Below, one piece after another: positions 7,644 through 16,022 of a DNA stretch of 50,074 nt. The stretch comes from Phycisphaerae bacterium (lineage in GTDB: Bacteria > Planctomycetota > Phycisphaerae > Sedimentisphaerales > Anaerobacaceae): assembly GCA_017993835.1 (NCBI GenBank), contig JAGOLX010000044.1, positions 1 through 50,074 on the forward strand. The letters are read 5' to 3'. Within the stretch, counting starts at the first letter, position 1; every line of letters starts with the position of its first letter. The position numbers and the translations under genes are program-made. The notes beneath the pieces were generated by a model that had not been told where the DNA came from, made no database searches, and saw only the letters and a program-made list of their open reading frames with translations.

Positions 7644-8294
7644 ATGAGGTACGGTTGTGTTATTCTCATGTTCGTCCTGGCCAATGTCGCCTGCGGGGGC
7701 GTAGTCTCCATTTCTGAATGGCACTACATCAGGGGATGGGCGGGTGGCTGGGGCAATGCGGGGCAAAGCTACGAGAGATCGGCATCTTTCCCCATCAGCG
7801 ACAGTGCGACGGCTCTCGGCTGGAACGATGTGCCTGTCACCGCTTCCAGTTCTGCCGGAAACTGGATGGTATCCGCATCCGTCACCGGGTCGATCTTCTC
7901 CGGCGTTGCGACGGCGGAATCGACCTATGTATTCACGACCGAGTGCCCTGTCCTCAGTCTTAAGATCACAGGCGCTGCATGCATGTACTCCTGGGACGGC
8001 ACTGTCGTTCGATACCGACTCACGGATCGCACGCTTGACGAGACGATCTTCTCGTATTCGTCGTCGACGAGCCACGAGTATGACTGCATCACGGTCAGTG
8101 AATCGTATCGTGTCAACGTGCAGCCGGGCCACGAATACGAGCTGTTCCTGTCGGCTGTCGCCTCGCAAGGGGATGACTCTACACCCCATTCGTGGCTGGC
8201 GGTACGTGTTCCCGCGCCGGGTGCGCTTGTGCTCAGCAGCCTTGGTGTGGCTGCTGTCTGTTGGCGTCGGCATGGGTGGGCCCGCCGCGCATGA
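7644..8294 (+). CDS. Secreted protein with PEP-CTERM-like sorting tail
   Basis: A 216-residue protein. Start ATG 7644 follows AAAGGAG by seven bases; the frame is open further upstream but without a site. Residues 1-20 are a signal peptide (MRYGCVILMFVLANVACGG). The body is Ser/Thr-rich beta-type sequence with no recognised domain. The C-terminus, VPAPGALVLSSLGVAAVCWRRH, has the Pro-x-Pro, hydrophobic segment and Arg-rich end of PEP-CTERM tails processed by exosortase. No exosortase is in the window. The stop is followed within about 30 bases by a fossil of the neighbouring esterase gene. Confidence 0.7.
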   Translation: MRYGCVILMFVLANVACGGVVSISEWHYIRGWAGGWGNAGQSYERSASFPISDSATALGWNDVPVTASSSAGNWMVSASVTGSIFSGVATAESTYVFTTECPVLSLKITGAACMYSWDGTVVRYRLTDRTLDETIFSYSSSTSHEYDCITVSESYRVNVQPGHEYELFLSAVASQGDDSTPHSWLAVRVPAPGALVLSSLGVAAVCWRRHGWARRA

Positions 8295-8326
8295 TGCGGA
8301 GGCGGGGACTGGATTTCACGAGTCCG

Positions 8327-8431
8327 TCTTGCTTCGCAGGCAACACGGCGCCGGACCACATCGACCATCTCCTCGGCTTGCCGGTCTTCCTGAGAGTACT
8401 CCTGGAGGACAGGCCGACAGAGTCGGTGTGA
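8327..8431 (+). pseudogene. Fossil of the 3' end of the GH43-like/esterase gene
   Basis: The reading frame FAGNTAPDHIDHLLGLPVFL and onward to RPTESV-stop is a diverged copy of the last 33 or so codons of the gene at 8660-10549 (FAGNTAPDHVDHFHALPAFL onward to KPIESM-stop). Homology continues past both stops into the palindromic repeat (8469-8554 and 10586-10673) with nearly equal spacing (38 and 37 bases). The fragment carries the His region of the esterase domain but no start. It is the remnant of a tandem duplicate whose body was deleted. Confidence 0.8.
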
Positions 8432-8468
8432 AGCCGCGTTCAAAACAGATGCAGGCCCAGACTGCATT

Positions 8469-8554
8469 TGTCATTCCCGCGGAAGCGGGAATCCACTTCC
8501 TGGAGACGTGCCAAGTCCTAAGGTTCCTGGATTCCTGCGTTCGCAGGAATGACA
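8469..8554. repeat. Palindromic repeat with TGTCATTCC/GGAATGACA ends, copy 1
   Basis: An 86-base element. The left hairpin is TGTCATTCCCGCGGAAGCGG followed by GAATCC; the right hairpin is GGATTCCTGCGTTCGCAGG followed by AATGACA. The two ends are inverted copies of each other, and each end is itself a palindrome. It resembles the ATTCCCGCG-N-CGGGAAT class of short interspersed repeats known from many bacteria (for example dRS3-like repeats). Copy 2 is at 10586-10673. Confidence 0.8.
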
Positions 8555-8659
8555 CCATTGGATCGAAGGTGTGTCAGTGAGAGGCGTGTCTTCCCCTTCC
8601 TTTGGCTGAAGAAGGACTCTACAATCGGGTCGCGAATTCAGATGAAAGGACCGTGGTCT

Positions 8660-10549
8660 ATGGCAACACGAATGAAATGGTTCGGGCTGTTTCTGCTGTT
8701 GGTTTCGGTCGCACAGGGCGGGCAGCCGGAGCCACCGGGACAGGGGAAAGACGGCAAGGCGGTCCACGAAGCGTATCTCTTCGCCCACATCACGCACGGC
8801 GACTACGGCCGGCTGTACTATTCCGTGAGTCTGGACGGCCTGCACTGGCGGCTGCTCAATCAGGGCCGGCGCGTGTCCGAGGACTACCGGGGGCACCCGG
8901 ACATCTGCCAGGGGCACGATGGGCGATACTACCTCGTGGGCAATCGCAACGATTCGGCTGGCGATATCAACTTCTGGGTGTCCGACGACCTCGTGACCTG
9001 GACCCGGTACAGCGATGTCACGCCGAACCTCAAGGCAACGCCCGGCTACGAACGAGCCTTGCAGCGGATCGGGGCGCCCAAGCTGTTTTACGACCAGGCC
9101 GGGTCGCAGTATGTCCTGACCTGGCACACGCCGCACGAAGAGGGAACCAGGGAAGACCCCGAGCGATACTGGGCCAGTCAGCGGACCTTGTACCTGACCT
9201 CGAAGGACTTGAAGGTGTTCTCCGATCCGCCGCGACGCCTGTTCCCCTGGGACATGGGCACGATCGACGTCATTATTCGCAAGCAGGGCGATCGGTACTT
9301 CGCGATACTCAAGGACGAGCGGTATCCCACCCTGGACTGGGTGACCGGCAAGACGATTCGCATCAGCGAGGCGGCCGGTCCGTTTGGGCCGTGGACGGAA
9401 CCGTCGGCGCCGATCAGTCCGAACTTCCGCGAGGCGCCGACGCTGATTCCCTCGCCTGACGGCAAGGCCTGGTATCTCTACTACGAGCAATATCCGGGCG
9501 TTTCCTACGGCCTGTCGGTGTCCGCGGATCTGCGGGGACCCTGGTACCAAATCTCCGGCTACACCTTCCACGATGATTGGGACAAGTACAGCCTGCCGCC
9601 CAAACTCCGTCATGGTTGCATGCTTGCCATCACGCGATCCCAGTACGATGGCTTGGTCAGTGCGTTTGGTCTGGGTCCCCAACAAGAGCGAGATCACGCA
9701 AGTCAGTTCCCTTCTCCGATGAGGGACGCAATCCGCGCCCACGAGCGGATTGAAAACAAGGCAGTCCCCGGCGTGTCGATTGTTCTCGACCATGCGTTGT
9801 CTAGGCCGGTCGAGGTCTATTGGGCCGATCCGAGATGCGAACTGCGTCGGATGGATCTGCTCATCCATTTTCACGGGGCGAGTTTCGTTCCGAAACGCGC
9901 CGGATATGAGTGCGGGCGCCCTCTCATCGTTGCCGTGGTGAATCTCGGGTCGGGCTCGGCGGTCTATGAGAATGAGTTTTCCCCCGAATCCACTTTCCCC
10001 GGGCTGATCGAGATGATCCGCCAATCCGTTTCCGAGAGGGCATCTGCTGAGATTGAGATTTCCGGGGTCTACCTGAGTTCGTTCAGCGCAGGGTATGGAG
10101 CGGTTCGGGCAATTCTGAGGAGTCACTCGTCGACGTTGGACGGGATCGTGCTGCTCGACGGTCTGCACACGGACTACACGCCGTCGGGCCGTGCGCTGTC
10201 ACAAGGTGGCGCGCTCAATACGGAGAAGCTGGAAGGCTTCCTGGAGTACGCGAAGCTCGCCGCGGCCGGCGAGAGGCATCTTGTGATTACGCACTCGGGG
10301 ATCTTCCCCGGCACGTACGCGAGCACGACGGAGACCGCCGATTACCTGATTGACTCGTTGCATCTGCAGAGGCAGCCTGTGCTCCAGTGGGGTCCTGGGG
10401 GCATGCAGATGGTGAGTGAGACGTGCCGGAACGGCCTGGCCATCCTTGGCTTCGCCGGCAACACTGCGCCGGACCACGTGGACCATTTCCACGCCTTGCC
10501 GGCATTCCTGGGGATGTTGTTGGACGACAAGCCGATAGAGTCCATGTGA
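8660..10549 (+). CDS. Secreted GH43-like beta-propeller fused to an alpha/beta-hydrolase (esterase-like) domain
   Basis: A 629-residue protein. Start ATG 8660 follows AAAGGA by nine bases, and residues 1-20 are a signal peptide; an in-frame ATG at 8642 lacks a site. Residues about 30-340 look like a five-bladed propeller of the GH43/GH117 type (repeated blades such as YYLVGNRNDSAGDINFWVSD, WYLYYEQYPG and GLSVSADLRGPW). Residues about 350-629 form an alpha/beta-hydrolase domain: the nucleophile elbow is SSFSAGYGAV with Ser476, the segment LLDGLHTDY follows, and the C-terminal His is H606 or H609 in DHVDHF. The likely role is removal of an ester group and a sugar from the same polysaccharide. 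Propeller catalytic acids were not identified by eye. A TACAAT hexamer lies at 8620-8625 without a good -35. Confidence 0.75.
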   Translation: MATRMKWFGLFLLLVSVAQGGQPEPPGQGKDGKAVHEAYLFAHITHGDYGRLYYSVSLDGLHWRLLNQGRRVSEDYRGHPDICQGHDGRYYLVGNRNDSAGDINFWVSDDLVTWTRYSDVTPNLKATPGYERALQRIGAPKLFYDQAGSQYVLTWHTPHEEGTREDPERYWASQRTLYLTSKDLKVFSDPPRRLFPWDMGTIDVIIRKQGDRYFAILKDERYPTLDWVTGKTIRISEAAGPFGPWTEPSAPISPNFREAPTLIPSPDGKAWYLYYEQYPGVSYGLSVSADLRGPWYQISGYTFHDDWDKYSLPPKLRHGCMLAITRSQYDGLVSAFGLGPQQERDHASQFPSPMRDAIRAHERIENKAVPGVSIVLDHALSRPVEVYWADPRCELRRMDLLIHFHGASFVPKRAGYECGRPLIVAVVNLGSGSAVYENEFSPESTFPGLIEMIRQSVSERASAEIEISGVYLSSFSAGYGAVRAILRSHSSTLDGIVLLDGLHTDYTPSGRALSQGGALNTEKLEGFLEYAKLAAAGERHLVITHSGIFPGTYASTTETADYLIDSLHLQRQPVLQWGPGGMQMVSETCRNGLAILGFAGNTAPDHVDHFHALPAFLGMLLDDKPIESM

Positions 10550-10585
10550 AGCCCGGTACAACGGAGCTGCGCGGTCCAGCGCAAT

Positions 10586-10673
10586 TGCCATTCCCCTGGA
10601 AGCGGGAATCCATCCCACCAAGGATGATTGAAATCCCAGGATTCCTGGATTCCTGCGTGACGCAGGAATGACC
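10586..10673. repeat. Palindromic repeat with TGCCATTCC/GGAATGACC ends, copy 2
   Basis: An 88-base relative of the element at 8469-8554, again beginning 37 bases after the esterase stop and closing with GGATTCCTGCGTGACGCAGG. The left palindrome is slightly eroded (CCCTGGAAGCGGG). It sits between convergent genes, so it could also act as a terminator. Confidence 0.75.
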
Positions 10674-10693
10674 GGGTCGGGTCGATGCATCTG

Positions 10694-11506
10694 TCAGCGG
10701 TCGGGATTGTAGCCCGCTCGCATGAACTCGAGGTCGTCGGTGCCGTCGGTGACCGGCCAGCGGATGCAGTCGGGATAGCCCACGTCCGTCATGGCCAGCG
10801 TGCTCTTCTGCTGCCACTGGTGCTGGATCGCGTGGCCGTCGGAGAAGGCGAGCACGCTGAGTCGGCCGTGACGCACAACGATCGGGTCCCACCAGCGGTC
10901 CCCCTGTTTCTCCAGGTTCCAGGACCCCCAGTTGTAGCCGCCGACGTCGGTCTTTTCCTCGAGGAAGACGTACTTGACGCCGGGGTTCTTGATCTGCGTG
11001 AGCTTCTTGTAGGAGGGGAATCCCCAGTTCACCATGAGCCAGCTGGTCGCGCCGGTGCCGACGTCGCCGTTCATGCCGCCGGGGACGCCGTAGCTGCGAT
11101 GCGTCATCTCGGTGCGGTGCCGACGGTCGCCCGGGCAATGGTAGAGATCGACCTGTTTGACGTAGGGGAACAGGGCGCCGGCCTCGCAGCCGCGTTTCTC
11201 GTCTTCCAGCGTGGCCTGGGCCCTCTGGACCGTGGTCCCGTTCTCGGTCCGCGGCAACTGGACCCAGTCGTACTTGATGCTGGGCGATGCGGAATAGCCG
11301 TCGTGGCCTCCGATGAGCGCGTCGTCGTTGTCCTGTGCGTACATGATCCAGGCGAGGACGAGCTGATGCTGGTTCGACTGGCACGCACTGCCCGCGGCCT
11401 GTCTCTTGACCCTCGACAAGGCGGGGATCATGATGGCCATCAGCACCGCGATGACCGCGATGACCACCAGCAGCTCGATGAGCGTGAAACCGCATTGCCT
11501 CTTCAT
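10694..11506 (-). CDS. Type II secretion prepilin-like (DUF1559/GspG-like) secreted protein
   Basis: A 270-residue protein with a type III (prepilin) signal MKRQCG-FTLIELLVVIAVI, cleaved after Gly6 with Glu at +5. The start is ATG 11506; longer frames add non-conserved residues. The body is the planctomycete 'prepilin-type N-terminal cleavage/methylation' protein architecture: CQSNQHQLVLAWIMYAQDNDD after the helix, then CPGD, a Trp-rich segment and LAFSDGHA, resembling the H-X9-DG-type proteins abundant in this phylum. It is likely exported or assembled through a type IV pilin-like route, with its peptidase encoded elsewhere. Confidence 0.85.
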   Translation of the reverse strand: MKRQCGFTLIELLVVIAVIAVLMAIMIPALSRVKRQAAGSACQSNQHQLVLAWIMYAQDNDDALIGGHDGYSASPSIKYDWVQLPRTENGTTVQRAQATLEDEKRGCEAGALFPYVKQVDLYHCPGDRRHRTEMTHRSYGVPGGMNGDVGTGATSWLMVNWGFPSYKKLTQIKNPGVKYVFLEEKTDVGGYNWGSWNLEKQGDRWWDPIVVRHGRLSVLAFSDGHAIQHQWQQKSTLAMTDVGYPDCIRWPVTDGTDDLEFMRAGYNPDR

Positions 11507-11577
11507 GCCGGCGTCCCTCACTGTTCGATCCTGACCGCCCCCGTCCATTCCAGCGGCCACATCTGCTTCATATCGAT

Positions 11578-11605
11578 AGTGTACCAGAAGCGAGGGAATG
11601 GTCAA
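11578..11605 (-). promoter_or_regulatory. Promoter of the prepilin-like gene, TTGACC-N16-TACACT
   Basis: On the minus strand TTGACC (11600-11605) and TACACT (11578-11583) are 16 bases apart, about 65 bases upstream of the ATG at 11506. Confidence 0.55.
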
Positions 11606-11680
11606 TACGCAAGATCGATCCTCGATCCGGCGGAGATGAAATGACTGCCTTGCTTCTCGTCTCTTGACCTAGCTGTTGGT

Positions 11681-13588
11681 CTATGGCGACGCCTCGCTAT
11701 TCAACTCCCACCACAATCTCGGATAGTCATTCCCTTCCTCGATCCACCAAACGTCGCCTGTGCCATTGACCGTCTCGCCGACGAAGTCCCAGCCGGTGTC
11801 GAGGAACGTCTTGGCTGTCTGCATCTCGGCCGGTTTCCTGCCGGTGCCGCCGCCGGGACTCGTGGTTTGGCCGCTGGTCAGCATGTCCCAGAAGCAGAAC
11901 CGGACACACTTGCGGGGACCGCGCGCCACGAAGCCGCCGAGGAAGCTGTCTCCGAAGACTGCGCTGCTCGAGTAGCAATTGACCACCATGGCCGGCGAGT
12001 CAGTGAGACCCACAAGACCGGCGACGTAGCCTCTGCCTGTGACGCTGATGCCATCTGTGTAACAATCAGAAATGACGCCGTAACTACTGCCGACCAACCC
12101 GCCGACGTGAATGCCGCCCCCGGCGATGCTTCCGCCCCGGGCGAAACAGGCGCGGATGACTCCCTCGCCCAAGTTGCCCGCCAGCGAACCGACACCATAT
12201 CCATGGTCCATCTGAATGTTCGGGTCTATCGCGCCGAGCATTTCGACGCGTGCATTTGGTCCACAGACGTACTCGAAGAGCCCAACGCAATTGTGCCGGG
12301 CGGGACCGTAGGTGAAGTTGGCGACTGTGTGACCACCGCCCTCAAATACACCTGTGAATGGATAGTATTCATTGGCGATGGCGAATGACTCCGCTTTCGC
12401 CAAGTCTATATCGTTCGTCAACCTGAAGTGGGCTCCCATCAGCCTGGGATTGTGGCCGATGCAATTCCAATCCTCGGGACTCGATATCAGGTACGGGTCG
12501 TTCGGTTCTCCTGTGCCGCCGGAAAACTGCGGCAGTCCAAATCCGGCCGGGAGTTGCCAATGAAGCACAGGGTATCTTCGCCCGTCTAGCGGTTCCGCCC
12601 AGATATCGTGCGGCCCATCTGCCTGTCCGACGAAATCCCACCCCGCGGCAATGAGAATGTTGGGGTCCTCTAGTTCTGTCGTGGTGAGGCCAGTGCCCCC
12701 GGCGCTGCTCGTCTGACCGGAGGCCTCCATATGCCAGAAGCAGTTGATCTCGACACTGCCGCCGCTTCTACCGCTTCCCATGGTGCGCCCGAGAAACCCG
12801 CCAACGCCTTCGTCGCCTTCGACGGATCCGCCACTGTAGCAATCCATGATGCGATTGGCATTGTATCCGGTGAGTCCGCCGACGTCGCGCTGACCGCTGA
12901 CCATACCGGTGCTGTAGCAGTGAATGATGCGGCCGTAGTTGCCCCCCACGAGTCCACCAACGCCGGTGCCGCCAACGACGGTGGTAGTGCTGTAACAGGC
13001 GATCAAGCTGCTGCGGTTGTAGCCTACCAGGCCTCCGACATATCCCGTCCGGCTGGTGATGCTGCCACCTTCGACAGAGCAATTCCTGACGGTGCCGGCG
13101 ACGAAACCAACCAACGAGCCAGCGGAGAAAGTGTGGTCGCCATACACCTGTGGGTGAATCAGTCTCAGGTTTCTCAGCTCGACGCCGGGATCATCAGCCC
13201 ACCCGAAGAGCCCGATCTCCGTTTCCATCTCATCGGTCACATGGCACGTGAAATTCGAGATCGTATGGCCATCACCGTCGAAGACGCCGCTGAAGCGCGT
13301 TGTCCGGATTCCTCCTTCTATCGCGTTCGTGATGGAAGCAATGACGGCCCTGTCGAAGATCTTCCCGCCGGGGAGGTTGGGGTCCAGGTCGATGTCGGCG
13401 GTCAGGATGAAGTGCTTGCCGTAGTCTTTGGGTGTCTCGCCCAAGGTGATCAGATCGGTGGCCGTGGCAATCTGATATGGATCGTTCGGCTCCCCCGTTC
13501 CGCCGCCGTATTTCGCCATGGTGGCGGAAGCAATGGTCAAAGCAAGACTGACACCCACAATCCCCTGGAATCCGCGAGTGGCGCGCAT
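11681..13588 (-). CDS. Secreted GLUG-repeat protein with two cassettes
   Basis: A 635-residue protein. GAGAGGTGATCTATG supports the start at 13588, and residues 1-25 form a signal peptide. Two cassettes each begin with GGTGEPNDPY (near residues 29 and 353), followed by an 'AHFRLTNDIDL / KHFILTADIDL' strand, a GHTISNF/GHTVANF strand and serial GLUG motifs (VGGLVGYN, VGGLVGGN, VGGLTGYN, VGGFLGRT, VGGLVGSS, AGLVGLT). Each cassette ends with a CFW-(H/D)M-x3-GQT(S/T)S segment and a GWDFVG...YP(V/R)L closing strand. GLUG motifs are found in bacterial surface proteins, including adhesins. No anchor or dockerin is present. A TACAAT hexamer lies on the minus strand at 13697-13702. Confidence 0.85.
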   Translation of the reverse strand: MRATRGFQGIVGVSLALTIASATMAKYGGGTGEPNDPYQIATATDLITLGETPKDYGKHFILTADIDLDPNLPGGKIFDRAVIASITNAIEGGIRTTRFSGVFDGDGHTISNFTCHVTDEMETEIGLFGWADDPGVELRNLRLIHPQVYGDHTFSAGSLVGFVAGTVRNCSVEGGSITSRTGYVGGLVGYNRSSLIACYSTTTVVGGTGVGGLVGGNYGRIIHCYSTGMVSGQRDVGGLTGYNANRIMDCYSGGSVEGDEGVGGFLGRTMGSGRSGGSVEINCFWHMEASGQTSSAGGTGLTTTELEDPNILIAAGWDFVGQADGPHDIWAEPLDGRRYPVLHWQLPAGFGLPQFSGGTGEPNDPYLISSPEDWNCIGHNPRLMGAHFRLTNDIDLAKAESFAIANEYYPFTGVFEGGGHTVANFTYGPARHNCVGLFEYVCGPNARVEMLGAIDPNIQMDHGYGVGSLAGNLGEGVIRACFARGGSIAGGGIHVGGLVGSSYGVISDCYTDGISVTGRGYVAGLVGLTDSPAMVVNCYSSSAVFGDSFLGGFVARGPRKCVRFCFWDMLTSGQTTSPGGGTGRKPAEMQTAKTFLDTGWDFVGETVNGTGDVWWIEEGNDYPRLWWELNSEASP

Positions 13589-13781
13589 AGATCACCTCTC
13601 GATGTGAGAGCCTGGCATGAACAGCGGCTCGACGCGAAGACAGCCAACGGCAGCGGGGGAGCAGAAAAGCCGGCTCCCCGCTAGTGGCATGACTCCATTG
13701 TACCCACTGCGAGCAAGGGATGCTACTGTTAGAAACACGCATTCTCTGTGTCCTGGCGAGGGAGTCTACAGGGGAAAGATG

Positions 13782-13810
13782 TTGGCAGCCGGCTGACTCG
13801 CATCTACAAT
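13782..13810 (+). promoter_or_regulatory. nrfHA promoter, TTGGCA-N17-TACAAT
   Basis: TTGGCA (13782-13787) and TACAAT (13805-13810) are 17 bases apart, a good sigma-70 match. Transcription would start near 13817, downstream of the in-frame ATG at 13811, which argues for the nrfH start at 13871. Confidence 0.65.
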
Positions 13811-13870
13811 ATGGGCTTAATATCGACAGCCACCCTGGCTGTCGGTTCTGGCGTGGTCCTGGGGTGTGGT

Positions 13871-14437
13871 ATGGACGTCGTAGGTCTTGTCAAATCGGCT
13901 GTGACGCTCGCCGGATTGCCCAGATTGCTGCAGGTGGGAATCTACGGCCTTGTCGGCATTGCCGTGGGCGGGACGCTCATCCTGGTCCGGATCGCGAACG
14001 CGACTTCCTATCTGTCTGACGATCCCTTGACCTGTATCAATTGCCACGTGATGATGGACGCTTACGCGAGCTGGCAGCGGGGCAGTCACGGCCGGGTTGC
14101 CGTCTGCGTCGATTGCCACGTTCCGCACAGCAACCTCGTGGCCAAATATGCCTTCAAATCCCGCGACGGGATGAGGCATTCGTACGTGTTCACGATGCGG
14201 ACTGAGCCGCAGGTCCTGGAGCTTTCCGCGGGGGCGGTGCCGGTCGTGCAGGCCAACTGTGTGCGGTGCCACAGCGGGCAATTCTCGATGATCCGCCTGG
14301 CCGACACCAGTGAGCGGCGATGTTGGGACTGTCACCAAAACGTCCACGGGGAGGTCCACAGCCTGTCGGCCTCGCCCGCGATGCTCCGGCCGGGCCTGCC
14401 CGACGCGGGACTGGAATGGATGAAGACCGGCGATTGA
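13871..14437 (+). CDS. nrfH: NrfH, membrane tetraheme quinol dehydrogenase of nitrite reductase
   Basis: A 188-residue NapC/NirT-family protein that takes electrons from menaquinol and passes them to NrfA. One N-terminal transmembrane helix spans about 20-40, followed by the family motif TSYLSDDPLTCINCHVM. Four heme motifs are present: CINCH (55-59), CVDCH (79-83), CVRCH (130-134) and CWDCH (151-155). The start is ATG 13871, because an upstream in-frame ATG (13811) overlaps the promoter -10 region and adds residues unlike NrfH. nrfA follows after 123 bases that carry a palindromic repeat. Confidence 0.93.
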   Translation: MDVVGLVKSAVTLAGLPRLLQVGIYGLVGIAVGGTLILVRIANATSYLSDDPLTCINCHVMMDAYASWQRGSHGRVAVCVDCHVPHSNLVAKYAFKSRDGMRHSYVFTMRTEPQVLELSAGAVPVVQANCVRCHSGQFSMIRLADTSERRCWDCHQNVHGEVHSLSASPAMLRPGLPDAGLEWMKTGD

Positions 14438-14441
14438 CGCT

Positions 14442-14512
14442 GTTCGTAGTGTGCCTGTGAGGGCATATCTTCCTGGGTGGGGAAGATAACGCCTTACGGC
14501 GTCACTACGAAC
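14442..14512. repeat. GTTCGTAGTG...CACTACGAAC palindromic repeat, copy 1 (inside nrfHA)
   Basis: A 71-base element with 10-base perfect inverted ends (GTTCGTAGTG and CACTACGAAC), internal GCCTGTGAGGGC and a right-hand AACGCCTTACGGCGT hairpin. It lies in the nrfH-nrfA gap. A second copy is at 45013-45124. In the transcript it would fold and could attenuate nrfA or stabilise one cistron. Confidence 0.8.
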
Positions 14513-14560
14513 GATGCTTCTGGTTGTGCATGTGACGAGGGATGAGAAAGGAGTGGAACG

Positions 14561-16018
14561 ATGACGGCCGAATCGAGCCCGAATGGAGCCAAGGCGAACC
14601 GGGAGAAAGCCCTGTTGTCCCTTCCCGTGTGGATGGGGATCGCGATAGCCGGACTGCTCGTGGTGGTCGTCGTGCTGCTCGGGCTGCTGGCGGTTTCGAT
14701 CATGGAACGGCGGTGGGAAGCTCAGCGTCCGGCGATAGCGGTCCAGCCGGTCGGCGAGTGGGAGATGGACAGCGAGGTCTGGGGCCGCAACTACCCGAAT
14801 GAGTACGAGTCCTACCTGCGGACGCGCATCACCGACACCAAGACCAAGTACGGCGGGTCGTACCCTCGCGACTATCTGGAGGGCGATCCGCTGCAGGTGA
14901 TCCTGTTTGCGGGCTATGGGTTCAGCAAGGACTATCGGCAGGCGAGGGGACACTACTACTCCGTGGAGGATGTGAGCAAGACCGCCCGCCTGGCCAAGCC
15001 GTTCCAGGCCGGCACGTGCTGGTCGTGCAAGAGTCCGGACGTGCCCCGCCTGATGAACACGATGGGAGTCAAGGAGTTCTACGCCGCCAATTTCCACGAC
15101 CTGACGCCCGAGATGACACATCCGATCGGCTGTCCTGACTGCCATGACCCGCAGACGCTGAGACTCCGCATCACGCGTCCGGCCCTCAAAGAGGCATTCG
15201 CAGCGATGGGCAAGGACATCAATCAGGCGACCCACCAGGAGATGCGCTCCCTCGTATGTGCCCAGTGCCATGTCGAGTACTACTTCCGCACGGACCCGCA
15301 GGAGGGGATGAAGAACTACCTGGTCTTCCCATGGGCCAAGGGCACGACGCTGGAGGCTATGCTGGCGTTCTACGACGGTGTCGAGCACACGGACTATGTG
15401 CACGCGATTTCGGGCGCGCCGATCATCAAGGCCCAGCATCCGGACTACGAGCTGTACCTGACCGGGATTCATGCGTATCGCAACGTCTCGTGTGCGGATT
15501 GCCACATGCCGTACCGCACCGAGGGTGGCGTCAAATACAGCGACCACCATGTGCGAAGTCCTCTGCTGAACATCGCGAACAGTTGCGCCGTCTGCCATCG
15601 CTGGGGCGAGGACGAGATCCGGACCCGCGTCGAGGGGATTCAAACCAAGACCGAGCAGGCCAAGCTGGCTGCGGAGGAGGCCCTGGTGAAGGCCCATTTC
15701 GACGTAGCGGCCGCAGCCCAGGCAGGTGCGTCTGTCGAGGATCTGGCCTTGCCGCGGAAGCTCCTGCGCTGGGGCCAGTTCCGCTGGGATTTCATCAGCG
15801 CCAACAACGGGATGGGTTTCCACGCCGCCCAGGAATCGATGCGTCTGCTGGGTGAGGCGGCCAATCTGGCCCAGCAGGCCCGCGTCGAGACGGCCCGCCT
15901 GCTGGCGCGACTGGGGGTCGCGCGGGCGCCGACATATCCCGATGTGTCCACTCGTGAAAAGGCATGGGAGGTGACTCAAGCATTCGTCGCGGGCAAGGGG
16001 GGTGCGCTGCTGCCGTAG
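14561..16018 (+). CDS. nrfA: NrfA, pentaheme cytochrome c nitrite reductase (ammonia-forming)
   Basis: A 485-residue catalytic subunit reducing nitrite to ammonium outside the cytoplasmic membrane. The active-site heme motif is CWSCK (153-157). Bis-His motifs are CPDCH (191-195), CAQCH (233-237), CADCH (311-315) and CAVCH (342-346). KAQH (290-293), between the third and fourth CXXCH-type motifs in order of heme sites, matches the KXQH signature used to diagnose NrfA and associated with the calcium site. AAGGAG lies eight bases before ATG 14561. The N-terminus is a 24-residue cytoplasmic stretch plus a long hydrophobic helix (24-47) with no clear signal peptidase site, so the enzyme may stay membrane-anchored rather than being released to the periplasm. 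It forms an operon with nrfH. Confidence 0.95.
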   Translation: MTAESSPNGAKANREKALLSLPVWMGIAIAGLLVVVVVLLGLLAVSIMERRWEAQRPAIAVQPVGEWEMDSEVWGRNYPNEYESYLRTRITDTKTKYGGSYPRDYLEGDPLQVILFAGYGFSKDYRQARGHYYSVEDVSKTARLAKPFQAGTCWSCKSPDVPRLMNTMGVKEFYAANFHDLTPEMTHPIGCPDCHDPQTLRLRITRPALKEAFAAMGKDINQATHQEMRSLVCAQCHVEYYFRTDPQEGMKNYLVFPWAKGTTLEAMLAFYDGVEHTDYVHAISGAPIIKAQHPDYELYLTGIHAYRNVSCADCHMPYRTEGGVKYSDHHVRSPLLNIANSCAVCHRWGEDEIRTRVEGIQTKTEQAKLAAEEALVKAHFDVAAAAQAGASVEDLALPRKLLRWGQFRWDFISANNGMGFHAAQESMRLLGEAANLAQQARVETARLLARLGVARAPTYPDVSTREKAWEVTQAFVAGKGGALLP

Positions 16019-16022
16019 GATC

